Of a stretch of 64,000 nucleotides of DNA, positions 1 through 13,388 are shown piece after piece (position 1 is the first letter of the stretch; each line of letters opens with the position of its first letter). This DNA comes from Stratiolaelaps scimitus (taxonomy: Eukaryota; Arthropoda; Arachnida; Mesostigmata; Laelapidae), in the NCBI GenBank assembly GCA_019614645.1, contig JABWDB010000117.1, forward strand, positions 19,667 through 83,666. Direction: 5' to 3'. Under the pieces are notes generated by a model. The model searched no databases and was not told the DNA's origin. It was given only the letters and a program-made list of their open reading frames with translations. The position numbers and the translations under genes are program-made.

Positions 1-1226
1 TTTCCCAAAGCCGAACACATACAAAAACCAGTAACGTGATGACAAATAGCACATTTGCTCAGTGAATAGAGTTCTACGTGCCAGGGTCTATGTTTTAGAT
101 GGGTTTGGCGCTGAAACATATATAAACGCCAGCCGTCGTACTAAGCCGGTGCGTTCTGCTTGAAATGTCTTCTCGACATGTCGGAGTTGAACATAGTTCT
201 CTACACATACCCCTCAGTCTATGTACGTGTGCAATGTATGGTATGGAAATGGGAACGGCCAGACAAAATCTAGTGCAGTTCAACATGCTGCATAATACCC
301 GCCCGCCCATTCAACGTATACTGCCTCGTGTCAGCTTGCCAACAGAAATACATAAATGATTGTTAAGTTTCTCTGGCTGTAACAAAACGAGGTAGCAGAT
401 GACAACTCAACATGAGTGGTTCAATAAAAACGGTGTAAACGATTGCTTACGTAAGCAGCAAGGGACAAAATAAACGTCAAGATATACAATACATCGATGG
501 GAGATTATCAGTTAATGTAACGCTATGTAGAGCTCGCTACATACTTAGAATGATGATCCTATGACTTCCGAGTCGCTAATGAGCTACACCAGGTAACCTG
601 CCTCACTCGCAAGCTTTAGTAGCTCGGACTGACTGTAAAATACACGTCTCATGACCCATACGATCTCCTGTGTGTCTCTTTTTCTCAAGCGAACGAAGCC
701 TATGATTACTTCAGCAAAACCCCGCTTAATGAACGCCAAACCTCATTCTGCGGCTTCTGTAAATATGACAAATGTGTGTATAATATGTTTGTACGACAAA
801 CGTATCAATTAATTATTTTATTCCATCATATTGTCAACAAGTATAAGTGTTCTAGGTGTTAGTTCAACACCAATTGAATAGCCCGAATGATCCTTAAATC
901 TGTCTGTTTGCTTACGTTGGCCGAAATCTTTCGCCTCCGACATGTATAGTGGGAATGATGTTCATCTTCGCAGACAGTATATCATATACCATCATTAAGA
1001 CTTGTTTACCTACAATTCGCTCGCTTGCATTCGAACATATTAATTTGGTTCTACCGAAATGATACATATATTGCTTTATATATGCACACCCCAATTTGAC
1101 TGACGTTATGTATATTCAATTAATTATTAAGATCTCTAAGCACTCTGGGCAAGTTCCTCATGGAAACTCTCATAACGCCTATGGAATTCTGCAGCTGTTT
1201 CGCCCTTTCCTTAACAAAACGTCGAA
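1..1226. other. No gene seen
   Basis: Only short open frames in several phases, with no domain, splice pattern or RNA signature that I can recognise. Composition is AT-rich and looks intergenic. Confidence 0.5.
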
Positions 1227-1523
1227 CTATCTTAATAGTGCCTCCCCCGGAGATTCGGAGACGTGTCTCTTCTTGCTTCCCGTTGTACCCGACATAAGGT
1301 GTGAGAGTGTGAGCGTATCGATATGATCTGCCTTAAGTCCCGTATAGTCTTTGGCAGTCTCTTCTATCGTCCCACTTCCCGGCTGTGCCCCGTCGATTGG
1401 CTTCGTCCGAGGACGGAGCGGAGACAACTCGCCAAAGATGGCAGTTAAGATGGCGCCCACTGGAAATGCAGTCGTCGCTACCTGGTAAACCAAAATGGCT
1501 ACAGAGGCTAGTAAAATCACTAC
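1227..1523 (-). CDS. Unrecognised open frame with a hydrophobic start
   Basis: An open minus-strand frame of about 98 codons that is clearly richer in G+C than its surroundings. Its first residues are strongly hydrophobic (VVILLASVAILVYQ), like a membrane segment, and the rest is polar with a basic run near the C-terminus (GSKKRH). There is no ATG at the left of the frame, so if real it would be a terminal exon; possible acceptor AGs lie near 1510-1530. It sits downstream of, and on the same strand as, the IR gene, which already has a complete third membrane segment and stop codon at 2273. I do not recognise the sequence and it could be a chance frame. Confidence 0.22.
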   Translation of the reverse strand, partial: VVILLASVAILVYQVATTAFPVGAILTAIFGELSPLRPRTKPIDGAQPGSGTIEETAKDYTGLKADHIDTLTLSHLMSGTTGSKKRHVSESPGEALLR

Positions 1524-1779
1524 CAAGAGAAAAACTTGTACCCCCTCAAATGCGATTCGTTGACTTTATGTTGATACCTTAACTATTGGGGTTTTTTTTC
1601 CTGACCCTGGAGGTGTTAGTATTTAGGGCATGGTTCGTAACTATTTTCGTATTCGCACTTCCGTAGCTATTAGTTCATGATCAATGAAGAGATACAAGTC
1701 GAAGTAGCGACCCTCCCTCGTTTTTTGGTCTTAACACTTAAATAACATACGTCGCACTAGATAAGGACACACCCTAGAT

Positions 1780-1940
1780 AAATCGACCGTTAGTGGGAAA
1801 AGTGCCAGATCGCAGGTTCGAATCATTCGGTGGCCTCAGAGAGGTGTGGATATTCCTTCCGAGATTTCTCGTTGCAATGCCACAATACAGCAAAATGCCG
1901 TAAAATGTCTGATGCTAGAAGTGTTGGGGGCCAGCCACAA
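1780..1940 (+). repeat. SINE-like dispersed repeat, copy 1
   Basis: A B-box-like motif GGTTCGAATC at 1815-1824 is followed by a body (about 1829-1936) that is clearly related to 29611-29719. Shared blocks include AGGTGTGGAT, AAATGTCT and GGGGGCCAGCC. A Pol III-type box next to a dispersed body suggests a tRNA-derived SINE. The 5' A box is not obvious. Confidence 0.5.
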
Positions 1941-2145
1941 ACGAAGGTCTACAACTGATTGACGCATTTGAGATCACGACGAGATCCATGACCTCTCCTA
2001 TCCTGTAAACTGCACCGCTGGAAAGACTCATAAATTTCAAGGCGACCCCGCTACCCGCCCCGGACGACGTTATTAAAAAAATTACTCGATAAAAAATTCA
2101 ATAAAACCACTGGAGCATTGTTTTCCATCAACTTTGAATACAGCA

Positions 2146-2151
2146 TTTATT
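2146..2151 (-). terminator. Poly(A) signal for the IR gene
   Basis: AATAAA on the minus strand about 120 nt beyond the stop codon at 2273. It is the nearest canonical signal downstream of the last exon. Confidence 0.5.
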
Positions 2152-2272
2152 TCCATAATGATATTGTATATTGTCAAGAAATTGTCGACTATTCTATGTG
2201 CTTATGTGCTTTTATAGTTAAACCAATTCATTACACAGAAGATATTAATACTGATAATATTTCGCTTGTATC

Positions 2273-5200
2273 TCAGACATACAGACCCCCAATACGGCAG
2301 CAAGCCGCCACAGGAGACGATGTCCGCTTTCTCATCGTTGGCTTATTGCATCTAGGTTCGTTTCTTGTCGACCAGCGATACCAGCCGAGCTCCAGCAGTA
2401 GCACCAATATGCAAAGCGAAACCGCTACCAGATGAGATTCGAATGAAAACTGGACGTCAGCGAATGTGAGGGTCTCCACGTCGGCGAGCTTTGAGCCTCT
2501 AGCATTCGCCACGCAGCTTAGCGTGCCGGGATATAACTCGACATCAGCAACATATTTCACACCCATTGCTTGTGAGATTAAGATGAAACGATCGAACGTC
2601 TTCATCAGCTCGGGATCAAGGTGGCGAGCTGCAAGCGAAGCAAGACCAGACCAAGTTAAGTAGTAGAATCAGTGATCAGTTCAATGTGCTCAATTCAATC
2701 AATGCGATGCGTCACTGGTTGATCTGTACCCGATATTTTATCCAACTTATTAGCTTATCTAAGTTCCGGCCATGTGTACCTGGCACTCTCGTGTTCAATA
2801 ATGACTCTGTTTGATAATAGCAAGATTTTGGAACGAGCTTCGCTGTGCTCGACGCTGAACGGGATAACGAAATGTTCATGTTGGCCCGCCTTTTCGAGTT
2901 AATCAGTGTCGTATACTTTGAGCTATTTTGACTTCTGTTATGAAATAGAAAGCTGCAGAATTCGCTCGGATAGTTGGAGGAAGCTCTTCTAATTTTGTAG
3001 AGTCTAGGGGCTACTTGATGGGGGACTCTCGCGCTCGCAGTTCCAAAACAATACGCCTGTGAAGTTGGATAAGATAGAAATTTTCAGTCCAACAAACACT
3101 GTTTATAGAACAACGCCGATTGCACGAATACAAAAACTCATACGAATATGACCAAATTTTCACCAGGAATTTCTCTATAATCCAAGTGTAGGCAGAGGTC
3201 TGTTCCGCCATGCCCTTCTCAGATCAAACACCTAATTGAGCAAAACTAGGCCAAATGTCAACTTGCCTGATTGCAAAAGTGTTGGATTCAATTAGATAAA
3301 AAAAAGCGATTCATTGTGATGTGCCAGCCTGCTAGAATGTACACACCACGTCAAGAAGTGCGCTATCATTTTGACGCACCCTCAAAACGACAATTTCCGA
3401 TATCAAATGTCTACATCTGAGTTAGATAGCCAAATATTCGTGGGATGTTCTTGAAATGTGATATATTCGAATGACTGAGAACGAAATTGCGGTGCTACTT
3501 ACGGTTGAGAAAAAAAATCAGAAACATGGTGGTGGGCTCTCTTTTTAACGCGGTGTGTATCACTAGAAGTAACCCTACAGCCGCAATACTGCAAAGTACG
3601 CCAACTTAGCTATATGCTAGTCGTGCCTATTTTAATAGGTGGCAAACGTTTTTTTTACGTAGTTTATAGATATTTGAAATAGTTCATAGATATTTCAAAT
3701 GTTCGATCAAACATGTATACCTACTTTTGTCCTCGGATTATGTCTTCGGTCTCAAAGGCGCTTAGCTGAACAGATAACTGCGCGCGTCGGGGTATTGAGA
3801 AATATATCGCTCTGTCACATTTATGTGGGTACATGTTTCCGCGGTGGACCTGTGCATTTCTGTATCAAGACCCGCCAAATTCTTCTGTATTGAAAAAGCA
3901 CATGTGTGAAAGCTGCAACTACCCTTTAGGACTATATTCGGCAAAATCTATCTGCGATTATCCGGAACGATTAGTTCGAAGTTTCCTCCAAATGACGAAC
4001 GAAACATGGACGATTAGCTTGCCCATACTGGCTCTGCGTAGTTGGCACTACAATAGTTCGTCATACGAATAATAGTGTTGTTGCAATGTCGATAACATTA
4101 TACCCAGAAAGCTCTGATACGCAAATAATCGAATATAAAAACCCGATAATAACGCAATACCTAACAACACAAAATCACGTATAAAGGAACAAGCCACTAT
4201 TTTGTCACTCCGAAAAGGTATTTCCCTACCTAACCCGATTGATCCGCGAAATTTTGTTATGCCTTCGGTTGACAAATGGAAGAACCTTTTGGTACTTTTG
4301 CAGTACCCACTCGTCAAATGATAGGCACTGCGTTCTTCACCAAGGATAACAGCTCGGCCATCGACCATCTCGCCCAGTATTCGTGAGCCATAAACAACGG
4401 GACTGGTCACTCCTTGGCCTGCAGCCAAAGCCATGTGCAAGCTTCGTCCTAAGGGACCTCCCGTAGCGAGCATTTGAAGGGTGAGCGGCGAATCCTGCGG
4501 GTAGTATAACTGCAGGTACAAATAGGCGTAAGTGGTATACGTTAGAAAGATCGTTTGAATGAACAATAATGTAGTGATACGATACATGTATTATTGACCC
4601 ACTGGTGTCCCAATGTTGCTACACTGTATTAACATTATCATTAAATTACGTTGTTAATCACTATTATTAAATTAAGTTGAAAGTACACCCTCCGGAGAAC
4701 CGTTACACGCGCCGAGGCTGGGCGCGTTGTGTGAAACTTTTCAACGTCCCAACTGCAAATTTCGTAGACGCACCTTACGCAGATGGCGGAAATTGTAGAG
4801 GTCGTGGTAGTTGTTAATTCGGAGTGTCGGCGAGCGCACGACCGAATTTGCTTTCAATTCGCCAGAGAAGTAGGTCATAAGAACGTATGTGGTGAGAATC
4901 CACGCACCTCCGACGATGCGGGTTGTCACCGTGTTGAATCTGTTACCTCCGGTAGAGACAGCAAAAACGTGACATTTCGTAACCGTACGTGGCTGATCGT
5001 CTGTTCACGACTCTCTCTATATATGAGCTACGTGGATGGCGGAGATAGCGGGATCGAGTTGCCACAGGATTGGTGTCTACGATGCAAAAGCTACTTAATG
5101 TTAATAAGGTTTTGTTCAAAATAACGCAACTCTACTTATCTACAGGTTTTTTGGTGTACTTGATTACACGGAAACCGTTCTGCTGTTAAATCATTATAAT

Positions 5201-8200
5201 CATCTACGATTACCCCGTCTTTCTTTGATAATAAGTAAATAAATGACCAAGTGGAATATTTGATAATTACAGTCCTGTTCCCACGTCGACACATTTCATC
5301 TCACCGTCGTTCCACAATCCTGCCGAACAATGTTATATGGTTGTAAATTTGTTATATATTTCAAATTAATAGCCTGAATATAGCTAGCTGTCTAACCTGT
5401 TCTTGCTGGACTCCTGCAGAAGTGTTTGCATCATGATGAGAAAGTTGTTCGCGACGACGGGCACAGTGAACTCCATTCGGTTAATTAATAAGTCTTCCAC
5501 AAGGCATAGCAGAGACAGCACCACGGTGCAGATGGCCAGGAACATCCACGTGTCTGTGTCGAACGCTTTCACATACGGCGTTGGACGAGTATCAAACGTT
5601 TTTCCCACACCTGTGCATCAGGCTCCACATGCGTTAATTTCTGCTTCCCAAATACCCATATCATGCTTGTGAATGATAGTTGTGGTCACTAATAATCTGC
5701 AAACTTGGGTTAACACAATTTTACGGCACATCTACGATGAGTTGTATCCCTTATATACGGTACAGTCAGTACGGCGAGTGCGACTCTATATGTCAATAGC
5801 GCAGTGGTTCCGCAATCATAGCAAAATACCCTAGTCCTGGTTATGTCACGGTCATAGTATCTGGACTGAGTGGCGGCGTGGAAATGTAGACGTTGTTAGA
5901 GCCGCTGTTCCAGCCACGATACCAACGAACAGCGGGTGTTGGATTACTAAAATATACAGTACTTGAACGTCTGGTTAAAAGTGCCGTGCTGGAGCAACGG
6001 GGTGCGTGCACTACAACGGGCAACCTGGTGCCACAACCACAACCATCTAGAACAGAAGTCCGTCGTTAGGCGGGGCTCCTGAGCTATGATCGGGATTATT
6101 AGAGCTCACCAAACCGTGACCCCCATGGCCAACCATTGTCAATTTCAATACACCCTCTGCAGAGAATCTTATTATGTGGTTCAGTGGGCCTAGACAATTT
6201 TGAAATTTGAATTCACCTCTGTCGAAAATGTTCGACCTCCTAGAAGCTCTATGGCGATATTATAACGTCCACTGGCTCCCCGAAGTCGACAGTTCGCGAT
6301 AGTATTCATTCCTAGGCCGTTTCCGAGCCATCTAAGAAAGGCTGGTACAGGTTAATTGAGGTTCGATTCTTGGGTTTGATTAAGAGCCATAATTACGTTT
6401 TGTATGGGAATCACATATTCCGCGAAACGGTTCACGCGATCCCTTCCATGCATGTAACGACGTAATTAATACAATTAATCGCTTCACTATTAGGGTCTAT
6501 GGAAGCTACCTTAGATTTATGGGAGAAGTAGAACAGGAAAAATCTCTTGCATTATCTGGATTATATTGTGCTCATAAGTTTGAAACTTACTCATAAGCCG
6601 GAAATACTGTGGGACGACACCCTATTCATATGAGCTAAACGTCTGAAGTTTATGTGCTATGAAAACTACCATAACATAATCGGAGCACAGTCTATCACAG
6701 GGTCACTATATTGTACAAGTGAGTCCGCATCCGAACAGCAGCAGTAGAAACAAAGGCAAAGGAATCGGTATACATCAAGTTCTGTTAGCGTAAAGGATAG
6801 AAGAAAAAAATCGAACACCCCCACCTACCCCGTTTAAGAGCAAAATTATTACGGTTGTTTGTGAGCTGAACTCGCTCATTGTACAATATCGAGTATTATG
6901 ATGTAGAGTGGATGAAACATGCTTGAGACATGATTCATTTGACATGATTGACATGATTCATTTGACATGACGGGCCGAATCGCATGTGGCGTCAACACTT
7001 CATAAATCATGATTGTGCGTCTTTAAATATCGAATAATTAGAGCAGCAGTGGGGGAATACATTTTTGAGAAATGGACCGAACATATTTGGGGAAAAAATT
7101 GGTTCCAATCGGTGAAGCCGCTGACAATACGGCGTTAGTGGGTGTTTCTCCGCTTAGAGATATCCTACCTTGCTCAAAACGAATAGTTCCGATATCAATG
7201 CATTTAAATATTGTGCTATTTTTACTTTGTTACACACTATGCCAGATAACGATGGAGCCATCGGCGACCACCGGGGTGGTGTGTATATGCTTGAAAACAT
7301 GCTCGTCCGGAAACCACGGTCCGAGGGCGATGTCAACCTCCCCGCGCCAAGCCTGAAGAAGTAAGCACAGAGTCAAAATAGACCAGATACTTGAGCGTAT
7401 CTATTTGTACAATAGTACAGGTACGAATATACAATATTTCAACACCCTTCTGTGACATCTGCTGCAAGTGAGCATCTAGCTTAATACTGACATGATGCAT
7501 TATATAATTATAAGGCTTAAATCATAGCTAAAAATAAATACTTGAAAAAAAAGAAATTACAATAAATACTTCTAGACAATGTTCATTTGTGCGTTGTAAT
7601 TGCAAGCCAATTTATGAGCTTAGTGGCAAAATAGACATCGTCTTACTGATACCCAGTTCGCACACAAATTTCGATTAGTCAAATATATTTCCTTATCTGC
7701 TATCTATTACCTGAATAGCAAAATATGTATATATTTAGCACGTCATTAACAGCGGCTTGAATGTTGAACAAGTACTTCCAAATGATAATTGCAGTCATAC
7801 CATGCCGAGAGCCCCGTTGAGCTTCTCCGGATCTGGATCTGGTTTTCCATACTCTCCGTCCACCGTGGGCATAGCTTCGTAGGTCATATTCAACGTTTGG
7901 GTGATGTTGCCGACCAGGGACCCAAGCATCCCATGCACCTTAAGCAATCCACTTTTGGGGTCTCTGTACGCTATCATCCACGGGAAAGACTTACGAGAAA
8001 AGTTAAAACAAAACAAGACAACTTGTGACTTTCGGTTAGTAGCAGCGCTTGCTAAACACATACACACACGGTATCCTCTAATACTAAAAAACATCTGAAA
8101 ATTGTTCCACTGGATTGTATGATATTCTGAATGATTCCTTCATTCGGTATAAACATGGGATGTACTCAAGAATATCATCTACCTTCACAGGTCCCGATTT

Positions 8201-9001
8201 GTGTATATATATATATCGACATATTTTTTTATATGTATAAATAGGGACGTAGCCAAACCTGGTCGGTTTCTTACCCGAGGTATCACTTGCAAACGTACCA
8301 TGTGTCACATAGATATTATATCACATATATATCTATATCTATACATATATATATTATTTATATATATTCAACGAGTGAGTTCGCAATTCATTTTTCGCTA
8401 TCTTGTTTATAATATTTCTTTAGCAAACCAAGCATAAGATAGCTAGAAATTTTGAGACATTCTACCTACATGAGCAGATGCAAGCTCGGCAAAAAATGTA
8501 AGCCCTCAGTACAAGATTTGAACTCGGATACTCAAATGTGCAATGTCTGATGTGGAGCTAAACCATGATGATAAACCATGACCTCATGAAAATTCTCAAA
8601 GGGTTGTAAGTTGTACGAGGGGGAGAGAAGATGTGCGGGACGTTTCGGACAGGCTGCAGACGGGAAGATTGTACGATAGAGAATTGAATAGAGGTCAACG
8701 ACGCCGCTACTCGAGAAACAAGAGAACACTAGCTTAGAACGTGTCCTGCCACTCTGGCGCGTGAAGCATACGTGAAGGTTACCAATATGCCCGCTGAGTC
8801 GGGCGGTCTTCTGAAGGTCACGCGCTCATATTTCGACGAAGTGCAATTTGATTATAAGGGAAAATTGTATTGACTCACCACCATTGGATATACGAGCCGT
8901 AGGTGCATGCCGTCCCAGCGTCCCATATTGTCGTCTCGTCCTGGCAACGAAATAAATTGAATTGCTTGGAACCGGTCACCTTCAGCTTCGACGGCAGTAA
9001 C
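2273..9001 (-). CDS. Ionotropic receptor (divergent ionotropic glutamate receptor family), 5' end missing
   Basis: Seven exons were read with matching phases: 9001-8879, 7989-7801, 7352-7238, 5610-5397, 4939-4774, 4509-4209 and 2628-2273, giving 487 residues plus the missing N-terminus. Order of parts: ligand-binding S1 half (motif VDIALGPWFPDE near residue 110), membrane segment 1 (about 164-183, WMFLAICTVVLSLL), pore and segment 2 (about 222-240, GAWILTTYVLMTYFSGEL), S2 half (exon 6), and segment 3 (about 436-455, VSLCILVLLLEL). These are family hallmarks of IRs, cation channels of the cell membrane used by arthropods in chemosensation or related sensing. The classic glutamate-binding Arg after the TP of S1 is not seen (TTPVVADGS), as in divergent IRs. 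Exon 6 could instead begin at 4494, in the same frame. The exon 6 donor (GTGACA) is weak but gives the correct phase. The first exon and signal peptide were not located. Confidence 0.85.
6358..6369 (+). other. B-box-like motif in an IR intron
   Basis: GAGGTTCGATTC resembles the Pol III B box of tRNA-derived repeats, but no convincing A box or tRNA fold accompanies it. Confidence 0.2.
8513..8570 (-). repeat. tRNA-like (SINE head) sequence
   Basis: On the minus strand an A-box-like TGGTTTAGCTCC (8565-8554) is followed about 30 nt later by a B-box-like GAGTTCAAATC (8525-8515). The spacing fits a tRNA-derived promoter. No complete cloverleaf is apparent, so a decayed SINE in the IR intron is the likeliest reading. 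Confidence 0.3.
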
Positions 9002-9161
9002 CTGCGGTGCGCTGTAATTTTCGTGTCGTCAGGCGGAATTCCTCATTATTCGCCTTTGACAAAATTTTGTTGGTGCGTGCGATCGCGTCTCAGCTCACTT
9101 CAAAGTTGCTCTACATACGAACTAGCAATAAACCAACTATCCTTGGTTCTGCCATGAGACT

Positions 9162-9388
9162 ATACCTGGAGAAATACAACTTAGAATGATGAGAAATAAG
9201 TCAAGCACATATCTTTTAATGGTTTCGAGCGAGGTCGGTGGAACGACGAGTGCGTGACTATTGAGAGACACGCGCAGTTCCCTTAACGAGTACATGATAG
9301 AGCACGTTCCATGGCCGCCGGGTGTAGACGGGGCGAATTTGAAACGACGGTTGGCGTTTGGATTTAATTTCTTGCCATAACAGGTCAA
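9162..9388 (-). CDS. Possible upstream exon of the IR gene
   Basis: A minus-strand frame that reads like protein, including the block SLRELRVSLNSHALVVPPTS, lies just upstream of the first recovered IR exon. It has the right strand and place for an N-terminal exon, but no donor in it gives an unambiguous phase-0 join to 9001. I do not recognise a domain. Kept only as a candidate. Confidence 0.25.
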
Positions 9389-12300
9389 TTAAGAGGACAA
9401 TTAACCAGTCCCAATGCGACAGAATGACATATTGACATACGGTGTGCAAACTGTGAGTTCGAAGGCGGATGCATGCCCGTAAAATGTCCTAGCTTATATA
9501 TGTCCAAAATGGAGTTCAATCACAAATAGGCTGAGGATAAACAGGGCCTGTATGATCGACAAACGAGCACATCTGATGGATGAATGAATGGCTATATCTT
9601 ACATCATAATATAATATTGCCATTTTGACGAAATGAGGTACATGAAGTGCAGGGAAAGGTGCACTATCACCCGTTCATCATTTTGACCTCATGGACGCTG
9701 ACTCATTTGATACTCAGAAGTTAGCCATCTTACCACGAGGCTACTTTAAGGCACTGGGAGTGCAGGCGGTAAGACTAATGTATCAAAAGCTATGAACGAG
9801 CTAAGGTCAGTACTATACTATGGACGGACTAAAGCACGCTTGTTCTGCTGTTTAACTGAATCATTGGCTGGAACGAAAAATCACTGCCTGAAACCAACCA
9901 TTCTCTCGGACATACGCCAGGTTTTATTCCCTCTCTGTTCAGCACCAATTTTTATAATATGGTTAGGACAGACAGAGTCAGATCAGCTCGAAACTCGTAT
10001 ACCAATCGACAATTGTCGCCCGTCAAAATCCGCCGCAATATTTGCGATTAATTAACACCGGCCATTTCAACTCGCAGCAGAATCATTTGAGAATTTCTGA
10101 CAGCACTTACAGTTGATCAAGTAGATAGCATCTACGCTGAACGAAGTCTATCATAGGCCCCGAAAAAGTATACCACATATATCACTATAATCACCACACA
10201 AAACACATTCTTGCAATATACCAACTGAGTTCTTTGAATCAGTGAGAAATAAGGTAAAGGTTTATATTGATTTAGTACAGAAACTGCAATTTTTACAATG
10301 TTTAATTAAATTCTCTTATACGTCACCAGGTCGCGGGATTCGAACCTGCGATCTTGTACTGTTGTTTGAATTCTCAAGGGAACGCTGCATTGGAGACATA
10401 CTAAACAATGCGAGACATTACAGCTTTATTGTTTGCAAGTCAAGGTTGTGCTGGGAGCTAGAAGTTCGTTAAAAATTAGAAGTTACTTAACCACGAAAGT
10501 GCTTACTTTTGTTGTTTTTTTTGTATCCGTGAGAGCTTTGCTTTGAGTTTTGGTATGATACACGCACTTTAACGATGCCTTGGAGACTACTTAAAACCTT
10601 CGCAGAAGTGCTTAAGGTGCTTGTAAAATTTCTGTGATTCAAACCTTGTCGTACATATAAACATGAAGTAGCGTTGGCAAACAAATCAGTTTTTACGCAT
10701 TAGCTTGATAACGAATTGCCCATATATTTTTAACTTTGAAAAAATAAGAATATGCAACCCTCCAATTTATTTGGTGTTAGCATCCTCTTTTGTGAGACAT
10801 AAATGTTTTACTGGCTAGCAATTTAAACATGGTCAGTTACACCCACTTCAATAACCGATTGGAAACCCACCCATCTCAGTCATTATTTGCAAACCAGTAA
10901 CTTTACTTCATGGCTACAAATCCACCAACTCTGATTCATGTCTATAAACCCACCAATCCTAATTCAAGGTTGCAAACCAACAAACGTTGACGAAATTATT
11001 AATATGAGTTTACATATATCTCGCTGCCATTTGCACGCGTTACCCCAGTAGCGCAATGCCACAGCTGCCTGCGATTCTCTCACACAGGCTGCCGCCAGCT
11101 GACGATCGATAGCTAGACCCACAGGAGGGTGAGGGAAGCACGTTGCGATATTTAGCCTAGGCTTTTCCTCCTCAGGCAAACCCGGCAGCTCCGTGCTTGA
11201 CGCGGTCCATCCTCTCCCATTGTGGTCCCGCTGTGACACCGGTTGTAAACACACTCGAAAGCTACACTCAATTCATTCTACCTGCCGCTAAGGCTCACAA
11301 TTCAACGACAGGGCCGGCAAGGGAGTGCGCTAATATACACTGGACGAGGACTCGACGGAGCAGGCTGTCAGCCCTTAATGAGTTGCCATCTGGCGACGTG
11401 AAAACTCATCTTTCTTTGTTGTTCACGTTGTCGAATTTCTACGTTCGACCTTCCTCTGTGAAGTTGTGCCAACGACGTCAGGTAATTGCCCGGTTTTTAG
11501 ATACTACAATTCGTGTAGACGTTTACAAAGCCAGCGAAAATCACCATTGATTGAGTTGCTTTGTTATTGCACAGATTAGAAGTTTAGCCGATACGGCAAG
11601 TGCGCGTTCCTAAATGTGTACGACTTACTTGTTTGATTGAGGCTGTTTTGCACTTTTGGGTACGGCTGGGCCCTAGCCCCTGTCCCATCACATATATCCC
11701 GGCATTTGTTCGTATTTTAGCGCCACTATGAGAAATGTCAGGAAGGGAAAATCGACACCGCTTTGAGGCCACGGCATAGTTATCCAAGTTGTGTCCCACA
11801 GTGTTAAAGCGTCGCCGCCTCTGTCATCACGGGCAGTCAATGGAAACCGGTACTCTGCTCGATCACAACTACATATTCGATTGTAGCCAACTTACCCGTA
11901 CAAAGTCGTGAACGTTTACCCAAATGCTCCACTCCAATCGAGACAAAGAGAGACCACCACTCAGTATGTTCTTACGAACCATACGATAATGTCGTATGTG
12001 TTAAAAAGCAGCAACGTGAATCAACATCAGCACAACTTGAGTAGATATTTGAAAATATGCACAGTTGGCTGGAACCCGTGCTGGGTATACGCCTCTTTGC
12101 GTATACAGGACCATTCTAATTCCGTTATTTGCGTTAGTGTAAACGTTTCGTGGTTATATTTCGATATAATGCGGTGTATCACATCCCATGATACAATAGG
12201 CAATGTGTCTTTTACTTTTAGCAAATACTCAAATATCTAGTAGTATAGCTGTGTAGATATTATGCCTGCTCGTTCCTTCTGTACATAACACGTATTATTA

Positions 12301-13376
12301 CTTGAACTTATTCTGTTTTTACGTAGAACCATTTCTAAGAATTTTGTACTATATCCCCAAACATGCACTCTTAAACATAGACTTCATAACTTCGAAGAGC
12401 TTCAACGGGTGTCAAACTATGAATAGGTATTCGAATCGTTTAAGTATCAACCGCCTATTTCATTTATAGTGTTATATTATACCTCATTATGTGCATCCCA
12501 TTCTAATTGCTTGAATCCATCAACCTGAATTGCCTGTCCGTGATTTCATCTAGTATTCAACTTATGTTCTGACATTTTCCTTGCAAAATTGACATATTCT
12601 CCTCTTTACTAAGACGATACAATTACTTCTTTTGTAGCCAATTGTGGATCTCTCCACTTATTAGCTATTGCTAGCTTGCTCTCAGTGAATTCAGCGCGAT
12701 TATCTGACAAGAAAGATTTGATAAGATTACAACCAGACGATTTCGAAGCAATCCCAAACGATATGATTCCCTTTTATATGAGGGGAGTGGAGCATGGCAA
12801 CCGTCATTCAACACTTAGTCCCTCTATTAAGTGCCCTGTTCGTGGTAGGTATTGGACTGTCCACTAAATGACAATTTCGCACTCGAAAGATCCACCATTA
12901 ATCAAGCCAAAGATCCAAGGTAAATTTTACCTTGAAAGTCGTACAACTAAATATGCCTAATCCCCATAGCCTAGTCACATCTAGCGTTGAGCATGATTTC
13001 ATGAGTGCTAGTCTTTTCAAATAGGTTGCGTATGTACTTATATAATGAAGTAAGCATATTAAAAGTATATGACGTATTTTACACTTTTGTATTACATAAG
13101 AGATAAAACAACTAACAAGCAAAGAAATATAGTGTTAAATTGACAGGAAGATTCAAGTGGGCCAAAATCCACCGAAAACACACTGCGATATTGTATTACC
13201 CAGTCATCCTGTACACCTCGGATTTGTATGTATTTTCACATATTTCTCGCATATTCGCACTTACGCCATGATTTCTGCCAGCAGTTTACGTGCATCACAG
13301 AAGCATTACACAGAGTGTTGACCTTCTATATAGAATAGTTTTCGTTTACATAACTGACTTGTCTTTTTTGTTTTAG
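9389..13376. other. Intergenic space between the divergent IR and MRI1 genes
   Basis: No supported gene. It contains two tRNA-like patches (about 9690-9745 and 10330-10350, both minus strand) and a more GC-rich stretch at 11,030-11,550 that could hold promoter sequence for one of the flanking genes; that function is inference. The MRI1 5' untranslated exon and promoter must lie here, because a TTTTAG acceptor at 13371-13376 precedes the start codon. Confidence 0.45.
9690..9745 (-). repeat. Decayed tRNA-derived SINE head
   Basis: The minus strand from 9743 reads TAGCCTCGTGGTAAG, close to an A box in context, then a typical tRNA-like middle (AACTTCTGAG). The B box is degraded. Likely a truncated SINE. 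Confidence 0.3.
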
Positions 13377-13388
13377 GTAACATCCAGG

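Noticed and set aside
4783..5124. 113-codon plus-strand frame
   Set aside because: Antisense shadow of the IR exon at 4939-4774.
10325..10350. Possible tRNA gene on the minus strand (T-arm-like GGTTCGAATCC)
   Set aside because: No matching acceptor stem or D arm could be found; more likely a SINE relic.
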